Shown: positions 47,616-56,277 of the stretch, one piece after another
How the letters are laid out: every line of letters starts with the position of its first letter
How positions within the stretch are numbered: position 1 is the stretch's first letter
Assembly: GCF_904846695.1 (NCBI RefSeq)
Contig: NZ_CAJHBR010000001.1
Span: 124,001-188,000, forward strand
DNA length: 64,000 nucleotides
Origin: Psychrobacter urativorans
GTDB taxonomy: Bacteria > Pseudomonadota > Gammaproteobacteria > Pseudomonadales > Moraxellaceae
Direction: 5' to 3'
The notes under the pieces: model-generated
The model's database searches: none
What the model saw: only the letters and a program-made list of their open reading frames with translations
What the model was told of the DNA's origin: nothing
Translations under genes and position numbers: made by a program

Positions 47616-47616
47616 T

Positions 47617-48087
47617 ATGAACGAGGAATATCAATCTAGATTTCTTTACTTCGATGTTTCCCATGCTATTCAAACACATGACTGGATTATAGAAAATTCA
47701 GGTGGATTGGCAGGTACAAAAGTCATCGGACAGTTAGAAAGCCCTTTAGAACATATTAAAAATGATTCGTACTATCCGGAACTTGAAGACAAGCTTACTC
47801 ATTTAGTATTTTCAATCAATAAAAATCATGCCTTTCATGATGGGAATAAACGTTCATCATTAGCGTTAGGTGCATATTTTTTGGAACTAAACGACTTTGA
47901 TTATATTGTTCATAGTTTTATAGTAGAGATGGAAAATATAGCTGTATGGGTCGCTGATAATGTAATAGATAAAAACTTACTTCATCAGCTTATCACTTCT
48001 ATATTGTATGATGACGACTATTCGGAATCTCTCAAATTAGAGCTTTATAGAGCTGTCCAGCTTTCAGAAAACAATAAAGGTGATTAA
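47617..48087 (+). CDS. Doc-type Fic-domain toxin
   Basis: A 156-residue Fic/Doc protein. The active-site motif HAFHDGNKR is at residues 71-79; Lys in place of the AMP-transferring Fic Gly is characteristic of Doc, which phosphorylates EF-Tu. The preceding GGLAGTKVIGQLESPLEHIK and YPELEDKLTHLVFSINKN fit the death-on-curing family. No Phd-like short antitoxin is adjacent; the 337-residue protein upstream takes that place. The start follows that gene's stop by one base, so translation is probably coupled. Whether it is a toxin here is an inference. Confidence 0.85.
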   Translation: MNEEYQSRFLYFDVSHAIQTHDWIIENSGGLAGTKVIGQLESPLEHIKNDSYYPELEDKLTHLVFSINKNHAFHDGNKRSSLALGAYFLELNDFDYIVHSFIVEMENIAVWVADNVIDKNLLHQLITSILYDDDYSESLKLELYRAVQLSENNKGD

Positions 48088-48190
48088 TTTGAAGTATGAG
48101 CAAAAAGCAGGATCAGCTCCAAATCTAAAACAAAAATAACTTCTCTCAAGAGCGTTCTTTATTCAGCCAATCTCTATAAACCCCAAAACC

Positions 48191-49792
48191 CTACCCAAAA
48201 TCCGTCTTCAAAATAGCAGCCATATTACGCTCAGCTAGACCCGTGATAAACACATACGGATTGACGCCAGCACTGCCGAGGATTAATGCGCCATCTTGCA
48301 CATAGATATTCTTGTGCCCTTTGACACGGCCAAATTCATCGGTCGCCAAACCTAATACGCAGCCGCCGAGTGGATGATAGCAAAAGTTATCACCAAAGCC
48401 TTTAGTGAATAATAAGCTTGAGGTAGAGCCACCATTGGCTTTGGCAAGTTTATCTAATAGCTCTTTAGCAGCGTTTACCGAATACTCATTTTGCTCACGT
48501 TTCCAGTTTAGTTTGACGGTTTTGGTAGCTTTGTCATAGTAATAATTACCACGTTCCGGATTGTCAGTAATGGCTAAATAGAGCGTCGTCCAAGTCTCAA
48601 GCCCTAGCGGTAGTGGCGCAAGCTCGGCAAATATTTTGTATTTCGAGCCACCTCTATCACCGTCCCACATATTGATGCCTTTGACTGGGATAGTAGATTG
48701 GATCGTGCCAGCTGCATGAACGAAATTGCGTCCAGTCATGATGTTGCCGTTGGGTCCCCAATGCTGCCCGATATGTTGGTTTAGATGATTAAGATGACCC
48801 TCAGCCTGACTCTTTAGTAGCAGCTCTGAAGTGCCGGTACTGCCTGCATTAAGAAATAGCTTATTGCAGGTGTAATGCTCAACTTCATCAATGCCGCCAA
48901 ATTTATTGATGACATAAACTTCTAATCTGAGCTGGTTATTATCGAGCGCTTGGATAGTATTAACTTTGCGCAGAGTTTTGACCGTGACATTGCCGGTAGC
49001 TTCAGCGTCTTTTAGATAAGTTAAATCCAGTGAGAACTTGCCAGCGTTATTACCATAAATTACTTCACCGCCCAGTGCTGACTTATAGACCTCATCTTTG
49101 GCCTCGCGCTGCATATAGTCAAAGTCGTAGCTATTACCAAAAAATTCAGTTTTAAGGCCCGCTTTTTCGGCTTGGCGTTCAGCGGCACGAGTAAATTCAT
49201 AATGCTTGGATTGATTAAAAAAAGCTTCGGGGATTTGACTGACTTTAAGTTCCTTCATAGCTCGGGGAAAGTAGATGTCATACATCTCGTCCGCATTAAT
49301 CCATGGAAAAATAGCTTCAAAATGCGTGCGTCTTGGCTCAATAGCAATAGCGCCATTGACGATGGAGCCGCCGCCATAAGCACGCCCAGCGAATACTTTC
49401 ATCTCATCGTATTCGATTAAGTCTAAGACCCCAGGGTATTTTTTGATAGGTATCGGAATGGTGATCGGCGCATTGGGCCAATTGCTAAACCAGCTTGAGC
49501 GTTTATCAGCGTTAATCATTTTGCAAAAAGTATCGTGCTCAGGGTTCCTATCCCAGCGCATGCCCATCTCTAATATCAGTACTTCATGCCCCTGTTCGCT
49601 CAATCTGAGTGCTGATACTGCGCCGCCATAGCCACTGCCAACGATAATATTACTAAAGTGTCCGGCTTGGATAGCTTTGGTTGGTAGTTTTGACTGCTTG
49701 GCTGAGAGCGTTTGACAGCCGCTCATTGCAGCAGAAGTACTAACAGCAGCTATGCCTAAGCCCATTGATTTAATAAGTTGTCGTCGTTGCAT
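48191..49792 (-). CDS. GMC-family oxidoreductase, cholesterol-oxidase-like, Tat/lipoprotein signal
   Basis: This 533-residue flavoenzyme has the FAD motif IIVGSGYGGAVSALRLSEQG near residue 50 and the cholesterol-oxidase-type pattern EMGMRW. AGRAYGGGSIVNGAI and the C-terminal CYHPLGGCVLGLATDEFGRV and AGVNPYVFITGLAERNM follow. The leader MQRRQLIKSMGLG carries a twin-arginine motif and ends in AMSGC (Cys26), so it may be a Tat-exported lipoprotein. The frame continues upstream to a TTG at 49822, but AGGAAG just before the ATG at 49792 sets the start there. The sterol or alcohol substrate is unknown. Confidence 0.87.
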   Translation of the reverse strand: MQRRQLIKSMGLGIAAVSTSAAMSGCQTLSAKQSKLPTKAIQAGHFSNIIVGSGYGGAVSALRLSEQGHEVLILEMGMRWDRNPEHDTFCKMINADKRSSWFSNWPNAPITIPIPIKKYPGVLDLIEYDEMKVFAGRAYGGGSIVNGAIAIEPRRTHFEAIFPWINADEMYDIYFPRAMKELKVSQIPEAFFNQSKHYEFTRAAERQAEKAGLKTEFFGNSYDFDYMQREAKDEVYKSALGGEVIYGNNAGKFSLDLTYLKDAEATGNVTVKTLRKVNTIQALDNNQLRLEVYVINKFGGIDEVEHYTCNKLFLNAGSTGTSELLLKSQAEGHLNHLNQHIGQHWGPNGNIMTGRNFVHAAGTIQSTIPVKGINMWDGDRGGSKYKIFAELAPLPLGLETWTTLYLAITDNPERGNYYYDKATKTVKLNWKREQNEYSVNAAKELLDKLAKANGGSTSSLLFTKGFGDNFCYHPLGGCVLGLATDEFGRVKGHKNIYVQDGALILGSAGVNPYVFITGLAERNMAAILKTDFG

Positions 49793-49909
49793 ACGCTTCC
49801 TGTTTTTATCATATTTTGACAACCAACAGTCTAGCGAACATAACTGTCTTTATTATTGCACTGACAGCGCTTACTTAACACTTACTAGTCATTCAGTAGA
49901 TTTTCATCC

Positions 49910-50203
49910 TTAAACCTCATCACCAATGCTTGGCAACAACGCCTCAATCTGATGCTGACCAAATGCCTTTGCACCGCGCGAAACAGTAGCAATACCTACG
50001 CCTAGCTGAGCACTGATCTCTCTTTGGGTCACGCCTTGATCTAATAATGCGAAAATCCTTATACGATTCACAAGCTCTTGCTGTTCATTTTCGGTCATCA
50101 ACGCCGCTAATATTTCCGCCAGTTGGGCCTTATCGTTGGTTGCCACGAGCAAATCTAATAGATAGTTGTAGGCTTTACTAGATCGATAATCTTCTTTTGT
50201 CAT
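49910..50203 (-). CDS. trpR: Trp operon repressor
   Basis: This 97-residue TrpR-family protein should repress transcription when tryptophan is bound. The helix-turn-helix QREISAQLGVGIATVSRGAK aligns directly with the E. coli recognition region, and LVNRIRIFALLDQGVTQREI precedes it. The open frame reaches 50263, but AGGAAG 8 bases upstream supports the ATG at 50203. It diverges from trpB, with a candidate trp operator in between, so it probably controls trpB and perhaps itself. Confidence 0.92.
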   Translation of the reverse strand: MTKEDYRSSKAYNYLLDLLVATNDKAQLAEILAALMTENEQQELVNRIRIFALLDQGVTQREISAQLGVGIATVSRGAKAFGQHQIEALLPSIGDEV

Positions 50204-50439
50204 GCTAAATACTTCCTGAATATGAACAGTTAAAAAACGGCTAATAAAAATAAATGCTATCAAGGCATTTTAAGCTACTGCTGACGCTTGACCTAATATA
50301 AAACTTACTTTAAAATACGTATCAGTGTACTAGAACATGATAACATTTATTTATAGTAGTAGATAATTTTAAGTTTAAAAACGCTTTAAAAGTGCTTAAA
50401 AAATAGCTTTAGACATAGCTTTTAAAATCCATTCGACAA

Positions 50440-50453
50440 ACTAGTTTACTTAT
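50440..50453. promoter_or_regulatory. candidate trp operator before trpB
   Basis: ACTAGTTTACTTAT matches the core of the E. coli trp operator (ACTAGTTAACTAGT) at 11 of 14 positions. It overlaps the probable trpB promoter, with the -10 TATATA/TATAAC immediately after at 50451-50458, about 30 bases before the start codon. A second GTACTAG half-site lies at 50327-50333, nearer trpR. The presence of trpR next door supports the reading. Confidence 0.65.
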
Positions 50454-50482
50454 ATAACCTCCAAAAGCATTAAGGTTCTAAT

Positions 50483-51718
50483 ATGACAATTAATAATAAA
50501 GTAGAGACCACAAACGGCTATGGCTTACATCAGTTTGTGCTCCCTAGTGATGAGGGTTTATATGGCGAATTCGGTGGCAAAATTGGTCATCCTGAATTAG
50601 CCAAAGCCATGGATGAGATAGAAACAGGCTTTCGTGAAATCATCAAAGAGCAAGACTTTATCGATGAGATGAAGCGCTTACGTGAGACTTACGTGGGTAG
50701 ACCGAGTCCGCTATATCATGCAAAACGCTTAACTGAGCATTGCGGCGGCGCGCAAATTTATTTTAAGCGTGAAGATCTCAATCATACTGGCGCTCACAAA
50801 ATAAACCATTGCTTAGGTGAAGTCCTACTGGCAAAAAAGCTAGGCAAGACTAAAGTCATTGCTGAAACAGGGGCAGGGCAACACGGTGTGGCGTTAGCAA
50901 CGGCTGCAGCACTGATGGGCTTGGAGTGTGAAATACACATGGGGGAGGTAGATATTGAGAAGGAACACCCTAATGTGAGTCGAATGAAAATCTTAGGGGC
51001 TAATATCATCCCAGTATCTCGTGGCGCTGGCACCTTAAAAGAAGCTGTCGATAGTGCCTTTGAGGCTTATCTTGGCGAGCTAGATACTAGTATGTTTGCC
51101 ATTGGCTCGGCGCTTGGGCCTGCGCCTTATCCTGAGATAGTCAGCTACTTTCAATCTGTAGTTGGCCATGAAGCACGAGCGCAATTCTTAACCACCACCG
51201 GCAAGCTGCCTAATAAAGTGGTGGCCTGCGTTGGTGGCGGCTCTAATGCTATTGGGATATTCAGTGGGTTTTTTGATGATGAGAGCGTGCAGAAGATAGG
51301 TGTTGAACCAGCAGGCGAAGGCTTAGAGACAGGTAAGCATGCGGCTACTATGACCTTAGGAGTCAAAGGCGAGATTCATGGTTTTAAGTGTTATGTGCTG
51401 CTCGATGACCAAGGTGAACCTGCAGCAGTGCATTCAATTGCTTCGGGCCTAGATTACCCAGGAGTTGGGCCGCAACATTCGCACTTGCGAGACAATAAAC
51501 TGGCCACTTATGAGTCAGCTACTGACGATGAGTGTTTAGAGGCGTTTATGGCGTTGTCACGATTAGAAGGTATTATTCCTGCTCTAGAGACGGCGCACGC
51601 TATAGCTTATGCGATGAAGATTGCCAAAGATATGCCTGCTGATGAGACTATCTTAGTCAATTTATCAGGACGGGGCGATAAAGATATTGATTTTATTTTG
51701 GATAAAGTAAAATTGTAA
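50483..51718 (+). CDS. trpB: tryptophan synthase beta chain, stand-alone divergent copy
   Basis: This PLP enzyme condenses indole with serine. The PLP Lys106 lies in HTGAHKINH, Glu128 in AETGAGQHG, and the phosphate loop GGGSNAIG at 251-258. NLSGRGDKD ends the conserved core. The sequence is divergent from the usual biosynthetic Trp[13 protein letters not shown] replaces the FGGxYVPE start, and [20 protein letters not shown] and [11 protein letters not shown] resemble chlamydial-type TrpB. No trpA follows; a hairpin ends the gene. With trpR divergent and an operator upstream, it looks like a tryptophan-repressed indole-salvage enzyme. Confidence 0.93.
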   Translation: MTINNKVETTNGYGLHQFVLPSDEGLYGEFGGKIGHPELAKAMDEIETGFREIIKEQDFIDEMKRLRETYVGRPSPLYHAKRLTEHCGGAQIYFKREDLNHTGAHKINHCLGEVLLAKKLGKTKVIAETGAGQHGVALATAAALMGLECEIHMGEVDIEKEHPNVSRMKILGANIIPVSRGAGTLKEAVDSAFEAYLGELDTSMFAIGSALGPAPYPEIVSYFQSVVGHEARAQFLTTTGKLPNKVVACVGGGSNAIGIFSGFFDDESVQKIGVEPAGEGLETGKHAATMTLGVKGEIHGFKCYVLLDDQGEPAAVHSIASGLDYPGVGPQHSHLRDNKLATYESATDDECLEAFMALSRLEGIIPALETAHAIAYAMKIAKDMPADETILVNLSGRGDKDIDFILDKVKL

Positions 51719-51735
51719 TTTAGCCTTAGGGCTAG

Positions 51736-51766
51736 GGAGTGGCTTACTAAATAGGTAATCCACTCC
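51736..51766. terminator. hairpin between convergent trpB and lipoprotein gene
   Basis: The outer stem GGAGTGG / CCACTCC and inner TTAC / GTAA with a 7-base loop lie 17 bases after trpB and 7 bases before the convergent gene's stop. T residues are sparse, so termination is probable rather than certain. Confidence 0.6.
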
Positions 51767-51773
51767 AAGCTTG

Positions 51774-52898
51774 TTATTCAACATTATAATCTACACAAAT
51801 TATGCCATTTGAGCATTCCCTATTACCATCCTCTTCCCAAGGTAGGGATAAAGGTATAGGTAAGGCCATTTTTAGCTGATGGCGTACTTTGGACCATTCC
51901 TGTATCTCATCACCATCCTCGTCAAATTCAGGTACTGGATAGGTTTGCTGGCGTTGTGAGTCAGACATCGCCATAAACTTAAATAGGCTACGAGCATCTC
52001 GCGCCAAAATACTATTAGCACGTTTGGCTAATTTTTGCATTGCTTGCTCATATTCTGGGCTTATAAACTCATGTACAGCATCATCTGTCCACTGCGTGTT
52101 GTCTGAGCCAAAAAACAGCGCATGACGATAGAAGTCGAATAAAATATTGCCATCTGCAATAAAAGAGCTTTTTGGGTAACGTTGGATATAATTTTGCCAA
52201 AACTCAGCACGAGCAATCACTTCATCAAACGAGATATCAATCGCCGCATCATTCCAAAAAATCTGTTGGTTGTCTTTTGCCATCTGTTGAATAAAGACTT
52301 GTTGATCCTTAGCTAAATAGGGAGTGAAGATATCAGCCATGGCCTTTAAGTCATGATGAAACACAAATATCCCTTCGCCTATATACAGTATGCTAACGTC
52401 AGCCTTAGTTTCTACCAATTTCACAAGATACTGTATACGTGGAGCTAAGACTTCTAGCTGCTCTGCCGTTACTTTTTTGCCTGCCTCCATAGTTTCTACT
52501 ATGGCGTAGAAGTCCTCATCATCCATATAATTGTCAGGGCCCAAAAAACGCTCATATAGCGCTTGATAGTTCTTTAGCAAAGCCAACACTTCGGCATTAT
52601 TCGCGGTGGATAAGCAAGCTTCTAGTTGCTGCTGAATAGCATAGATCGCTTCGATCTTACTAGTGCTGCCTATTTTTTGCATAGCTTTATTGAGTGCTAT
52701 ACAAGTTTGCGCATCGATAGCTGTGCTTGCAACAGTCGTTGGTTGTGCAACTTCTATAGGGGTTGCTTTTTGTTTTTGTTTGATAGTATTAGTGGCAGTT
52801 GAGTCTGATTTTCCAGTGGGGTCAGAGGAGGGCTGGCAAGCACTGAGGGTTAACAGCAGGCTAGTAGCGAGTGTTAATGCTAAAGCAGTCTTTTGCAT
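51774..52898 (-). CDS. uncharacterised lipoprotein, paralog A
   Basis: A 374-residue predicted lipoprotein (lipobox TLSAC, Cys21), followed by a Ser/Thr/Lys-rich linker to about residue 60 and a largely helical domain. Shared with paralog B (54750-55937) are HHDLKAMADIFTPYLAKDQ, FWQNYIQRYP, FFGSDNTQWTDD and a Cys-containing C-terminus (CSNGIICVD). I do not recognise the family. AAGGGGA lies before the ATG. It follows the alpha/beta hydrolase gene by 73 bases on the same strand; an anchored partner or inhibitor of that hydrolase is possible but speculative. Confidence 0.75.
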   Translation of the reverse strand: MQKTALALTLATSLLLTLSACQPSSDPTGKSDSTATNTIKQKQKATPIEVAQPTTVASTAIDAQTCIALNKAMQKIGSTSKIEAIYAIQQQLEACLSTANNAEVLALLKNYQALYERFLGPDNYMDDEDFYAIVETMEAGKKVTAEQLEVLAPRIQYLVKLVETKADVSILYIGEGIFVFHHDLKAMADIFTPYLAKDQQVFIQQMAKDNQQIFWNDAAIDISFDEVIARAEFWQNYIQRYPKSSFIADGNILFDFYRHALFFGSDNTQWTDDAVHEFISPEYEQAMQKLAKRANSILARDARSLFKFMAMSDSQRQQTYPVPEFDEDGDEIQEWSKVRHQLKMALPIPLSLPWEEDGNRECSNGIICVDYNVE

Positions 52899-52971
52899 AA
52901 TATATCCCCTTGATAGATAACCCGCTACCAGCTTTTAGATAACTAAAGGTAAACGACGCCCAGGCTGTTAA

Positions 52972-54507
52972 CTATTTAGCACAATATATATTACCTTGCC
53001 TGCTGTTATTGTTGCCATTAGCTAAACTGTTTGGGTCTATCAGATAGTCAACGACTTGATTATCAACACAGCTACTTAAATCAGATAAGGCTAAAGTATG
53101 GCCGTCACTGTTACGAGTTAATAATACTGAATTTAAATACTTTTGCATAGCTAAAGCGTTGATGTAAGGTGTCGCAGGGTCATCAGTTTGAGCTATTAAC
53201 AACAGGGGTGGTGCAGAAGGCGATAGCTTAGGAACATGCGGTATATCACTACCAGCAATAGGCCAATAGTAGCAAGTGTCTACTATTTCTTTATCAGTAA
53301 ATTTGCGAAAATCATCCCAAGTTAATAGCGCATCAACACGTTTTATGTCATCGATATAAGCGGCTTTTTTGGTTGAAGTCGGCGCACCGTCAGCACATAA
53401 GATAGCAGCAAAAGTCGCAAAATCAGTATTGTCTTTTTGATCGGCGATAAGCTGTTTATAAAGTTCGAAATCCTCATTCTCAAGCTGATGGAATAAAGAG
53501 TTTAGCATCGGCCATTGTTCAGGCCACATCAAAGAGTCATAGATTATGCCAGACAAGCTCACTGGTAAAATACGCTGACCATCCAAATCATATAGCTGAT
53601 GGCTCTCGATATAGTAATAAAGCTTAGCCAGCTTAGCTTCAGCAGCTGCCACAGTATCAGTATCCGCAAAATAACAATCAGACTTTTGACGACAGGCAGT
53701 GAGAAAGCGCTCAAAGGTTTTTTGTACAGCTACCGACTGATTTACCGCCATTTGTAGTTCAGTCTCATTTAGGTTGACCACACCGTCGAGCACACCCGCG
53801 CGTAGGTATTGAGGAAACTTCTCTGCATATAGGGCAGCAATTTTAGTACCGTAAGAATAACCAATTAGGCTAACCTTCGACACTCCTAGCGCTTGTCGTA
53901 TGGCCTCGATATCATTAACGGCATAATCTGCCCCTAGCTGTGTCAATAGATCATGGGGAGTGTGCTCCCAACAGCCTTGTGCAAAGCTCTCTGCATCTTC
54001 TGGAGTAAGCACCCGATCTACAGTGCTACATTTGACCGTAGGAGTACTAGGGTGCACGCCGCGTGGTGCATAACCAATGATATCGAAGTGCCTAGATAGT
54101 TTTTGGTAAGCAGCTGAATTGATAGGCGAGACATCCAGTCCAGATTGGCCTGGACCCCCAGAGATACTTATCAAGGTGCCGAGCTTTTGCTGTTCGCTAC
54201 CGCTAGCGGGTAAGCGTGATATAGCGAGCTTGATAACGGTAGGTGTTCCGGCATTGATTAGCGGTACTTCAATGGTGGCGCACTGTAAGGTATCTACTTC
54301 TGCGTAGCTTGGAAACCAGTTGGCAAAACTGGGCTGGACACAAGGCTGCCAATTAATAGAGCTCTTATTAACATCGTTATCAGGATTCACAGTGCTGTTG
54401 CTGGTAGTAACCTTTTGCTCAGTTAACGGAGCATAAGTTGGCGGGAAGCTGGCACAAACAACCGTAGTTAAAGCTAGCAAGGTGCCACGAAATATTTTGG
54501 GTAACAT
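52972..54507 (-). CDS. secreted alpha/beta hydrolase (tripeptidyl-aminopeptidase/SlpD-like)
   Basis: This 511-residue exported hydrolase has a Sec-type leader (residues 1-20) and the proline-iminopeptidase-like oxyanion motif ISGGPGQSG (116-123). The nucleophile elbow GYSYGT holds Ser218, and the acid and base are likely Asp442/443 (QTDDPATP) and His470 (SDGHTLAL). The C-terminal TAP-like domain has LLLIAQTDDPATPYINA. Several Cys pairs suit a periplasmic or secreted enzyme. Substrates are probably small peptides, from the family. It lies between two paralogous lipoprotein genes. Confidence 0.82.
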   Translation of the reverse strand: MLPKIFRGTLLALTTVVCASFPPTYAPLTEQKVTTSNSTVNPDNDVNKSSINWQPCVQPSFANWFPSYAEVDTLQCATIEVPLINAGTPTVIKLAISRLPASGSEQQKLGTLISISGGPGQSGLDVSPINSAAYQKLSRHFDIIGYAPRGVHPSTPTVKCSTVDRVLTPEDAESFAQGCWEHTPHDLLTQLGADYAVNDIEAIRQALGVSKVSLIGYSYGTKIAALYAEKFPQYLRAGVLDGVVNLNETELQMAVNQSVAVQKTFERFLTACRQKSDCYFADTDTVAAAEAKLAKLYYYIESHQLYDLDGQRILPVSLSGIIYDSLMWPEQWPMLNSLFHQLENEDFELYKQLIADQKDNTDFATFAAILCADGAPTSTKKAAYIDDIKRVDALLTWDDFRKFTDKEIVDTCYYWPIAGSDIPHVPKLSPSAPPLLLIAQTDDPATPYINALAMQKYLNSVLLTRNSDGHTLALSDLSSCVDNQVVDYLIDPNSLANGNNNSRQGNIYCAK

Positions 54508-54749
54508 GAGTCGGATATACCTATAGGGAAAAGGTGCTGTGCCAGCTTGATTAGTGATGTATTGACATCAATCATATAGCAGCATGAGTCGCCACTTCTG
54601 CGACTTAGCTTGAGCGTGTATATGACTGATGTTTTAAGCTTTTATAGTAGTGCTAGCATTACTAACGGCTGCTGTTCATAACAAATACTGATAACAAATA
54701 TTGATAGCAACTATTTATGCAAACTAGCTAGGCAAAATATTTATACAAA

Positions 54750-55937
54750 CTAGCTAGTTGAGCTATCAACACAAACTATGCCAGTAAAGCAGTTCTTATA
54801 GTCACTTTTATGGTCGCTTTGCCAAGGTGACACTATTTGTAAGGCTGATGCTAGCTGATACTTTGCTTTTTGTCGTTTATCTAGTTTATCGCCGTTATCA
54901 TTTTTACTAGGTGCTGGATACTTTTTCTGACGCTGGCTGGCCGATAAAGCCATAAAATCAATCAAGCCTTGGGCGTCTTGAGCCAGTTGACTGTTTGCAG
55001 ATTGCGCCAATTGGTTAATGGCTTGCTGCTGTGCTGGATCACGGAATTCTCGTAACTCATCATCTGTCCACTGAGTATTTTCTGAACCGAAAAACAGCAG
55101 ATAGCGATAGATAGCAAATAAGCTTTTGGCGTCTTCAATAGCATAGCCATTGGGATAACGCTGAATATAATCTTGCCAAAATATAGCGCGTTCAAGTACT
55201 TGATCAAAAGGGATGGCAATCGTCGCATCATGCCAAAAGACACTTTGGTTGTCTGTTGCTAGGCGCTGAATAAAGGCACTTTGATCCTTAGGTAAATAAG
55301 GAGTGAATAAGTCAGCCATGGCCTTTAGATCATGATGAAAGGTATAGTCCCCTTTGCCAAGATACAGCACGTTAACATCAGCATTACTCTCCACTAGGCT
55401 GATAAGATATCGGATGCGAGGGGTGACTTTTTTTAGGGCGGCTAAAGGAAATTTTTCACCGCGTTCAGCTAAGTTCATTAAAGTGTAAAAACTTTGTTCA
55501 TTGACTGGCTGATTAATCGATAAAAAACGGCCGTACAGCGCTTGATACTCTGCTAGCCATTGCAGTATTTCGGAGTTACCAGTAGTCGGTAGACAAACCT
55601 CTAGTTGGCGCTGAATAGTATGAATATCTTCAAATTTACTTTTATTATCAATCTGTTGCATAGTATCGTTAAGCTTAGTACAAATAAGCTCATTAGTCAG
55701 TTTGGTCTCAGACAATGCCACGAACGCTTTAGTCAGTGCTTTTGGGGTTTTGACTTCTACCAGCGGTTCGGTTTTAGTCTCATCTATAGTTTGAGTAGCC
55801 GCTGACGGTTTCGGTTTATCCGAGTTATTTGCAACCTTTAACTTATCAGATGCAGGCTTAGCAGGTGGCGGCTGGCAAGCACTAGTAGCAAACAATAGGC
55901 TGGCCGCTATCATTAGTGCTAAAGGGGTCTTTGGCAT
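54750..55937 (-). CDS. uncharacterised lipoprotein, paralog B
   Basis: A 395-residue predicted lipoprotein (lipobox ATSAC, Cys21) with a Lys/Pro/Ser-rich linker to about residue 65. The domain is clearly homologous to paralog A: HHDLKAMADLFTPYLPKDQ, FWQDYIQRYP, FFGSENTQWTDD, and a C-terminal CFTGIVCVD. AAGGAT lies before the ATG. It is the first of three same-strand genes, with the hydrolase 242 bases downstream and paralog A after that. The function is unknown. Confidence 0.75.
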   Translation of the reverse strand: MPKTPLALMIAASLLFATSACQPPPAKPASDKLKVANNSDKPKPSAATQTIDETKTEPLVEVKTPKALTKAFVALSETKLTNELICTKLNDTMQQIDNKSKFEDIHTIQRQLEVCLPTTGNSEILQWLAEYQALYGRFLSINQPVNEQSFYTLMNLAERGEKFPLAALKKVTPRIRYLISLVESNADVNVLYLGKGDYTFHHDLKAMADLFTPYLPKDQSAFIQRLATDNQSVFWHDATIAIPFDQVLERAIFWQDYIQRYPNGYAIEDAKSLFAIYRYLLFFGSENTQWTDDELREFRDPAQQQAINQLAQSANSQLAQDAQGLIDFMALSASQRQKKYPAPSKNDNGDKLDKRQKAKYQLASALQIVSPWQSDHKSDYKNCFTGIVCVDSSTS

Positions 55938-56277
55938 TGATTACATCCTTGCTTAGATTAATACTCTAAGCTTATTACTTAATAGTAGTCTGAGTTGCGG
56001 TTTGAGCTAACGATCTAATTATCAAACAGGGCTGATTTTTTAAGCAGGATACAACAACGGGGCGCATTGCTCAATGTAATTGTAAAAGCTATGAGCTTAG
56101 TTTTATATTGCTGAGATATTTTTGTACTGCCCAGTAGCGTTTTTGTTTGTAAGAGTCAGTTGAATAATGACTCACCTGCCTAATAAAGGATCCCACTCAT
56201 CTAACTATTCTATTGAATGATGAGTTTTATACTCCTAGATAGATAACAATTAATACCAAAGATAAATAGGATTTACC
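55938..56277. other. divergent gap between lipoprotein B and the OYE gene
   Basis: These 340 bases contain no gene. AGGATT at 56267-56272 is the ribosome binding site of the OYE gene. No clear regulatory palindrome was seen. Confidence 0.45.

Noticed and set aside
49793..49822. Upstream TTG start of the GMC oxidoreductase
   Set aside because: AGGAAG lies directly before the ATG at 49792, which also places the twin-arginine motif at the very N-terminus.
50204..50263. N-terminal extension of TrpR
   Set aside because: The 97-residue form matches the family length and has its own ribosome binding site; the extra hydrophobic residues are not TrpR-like.
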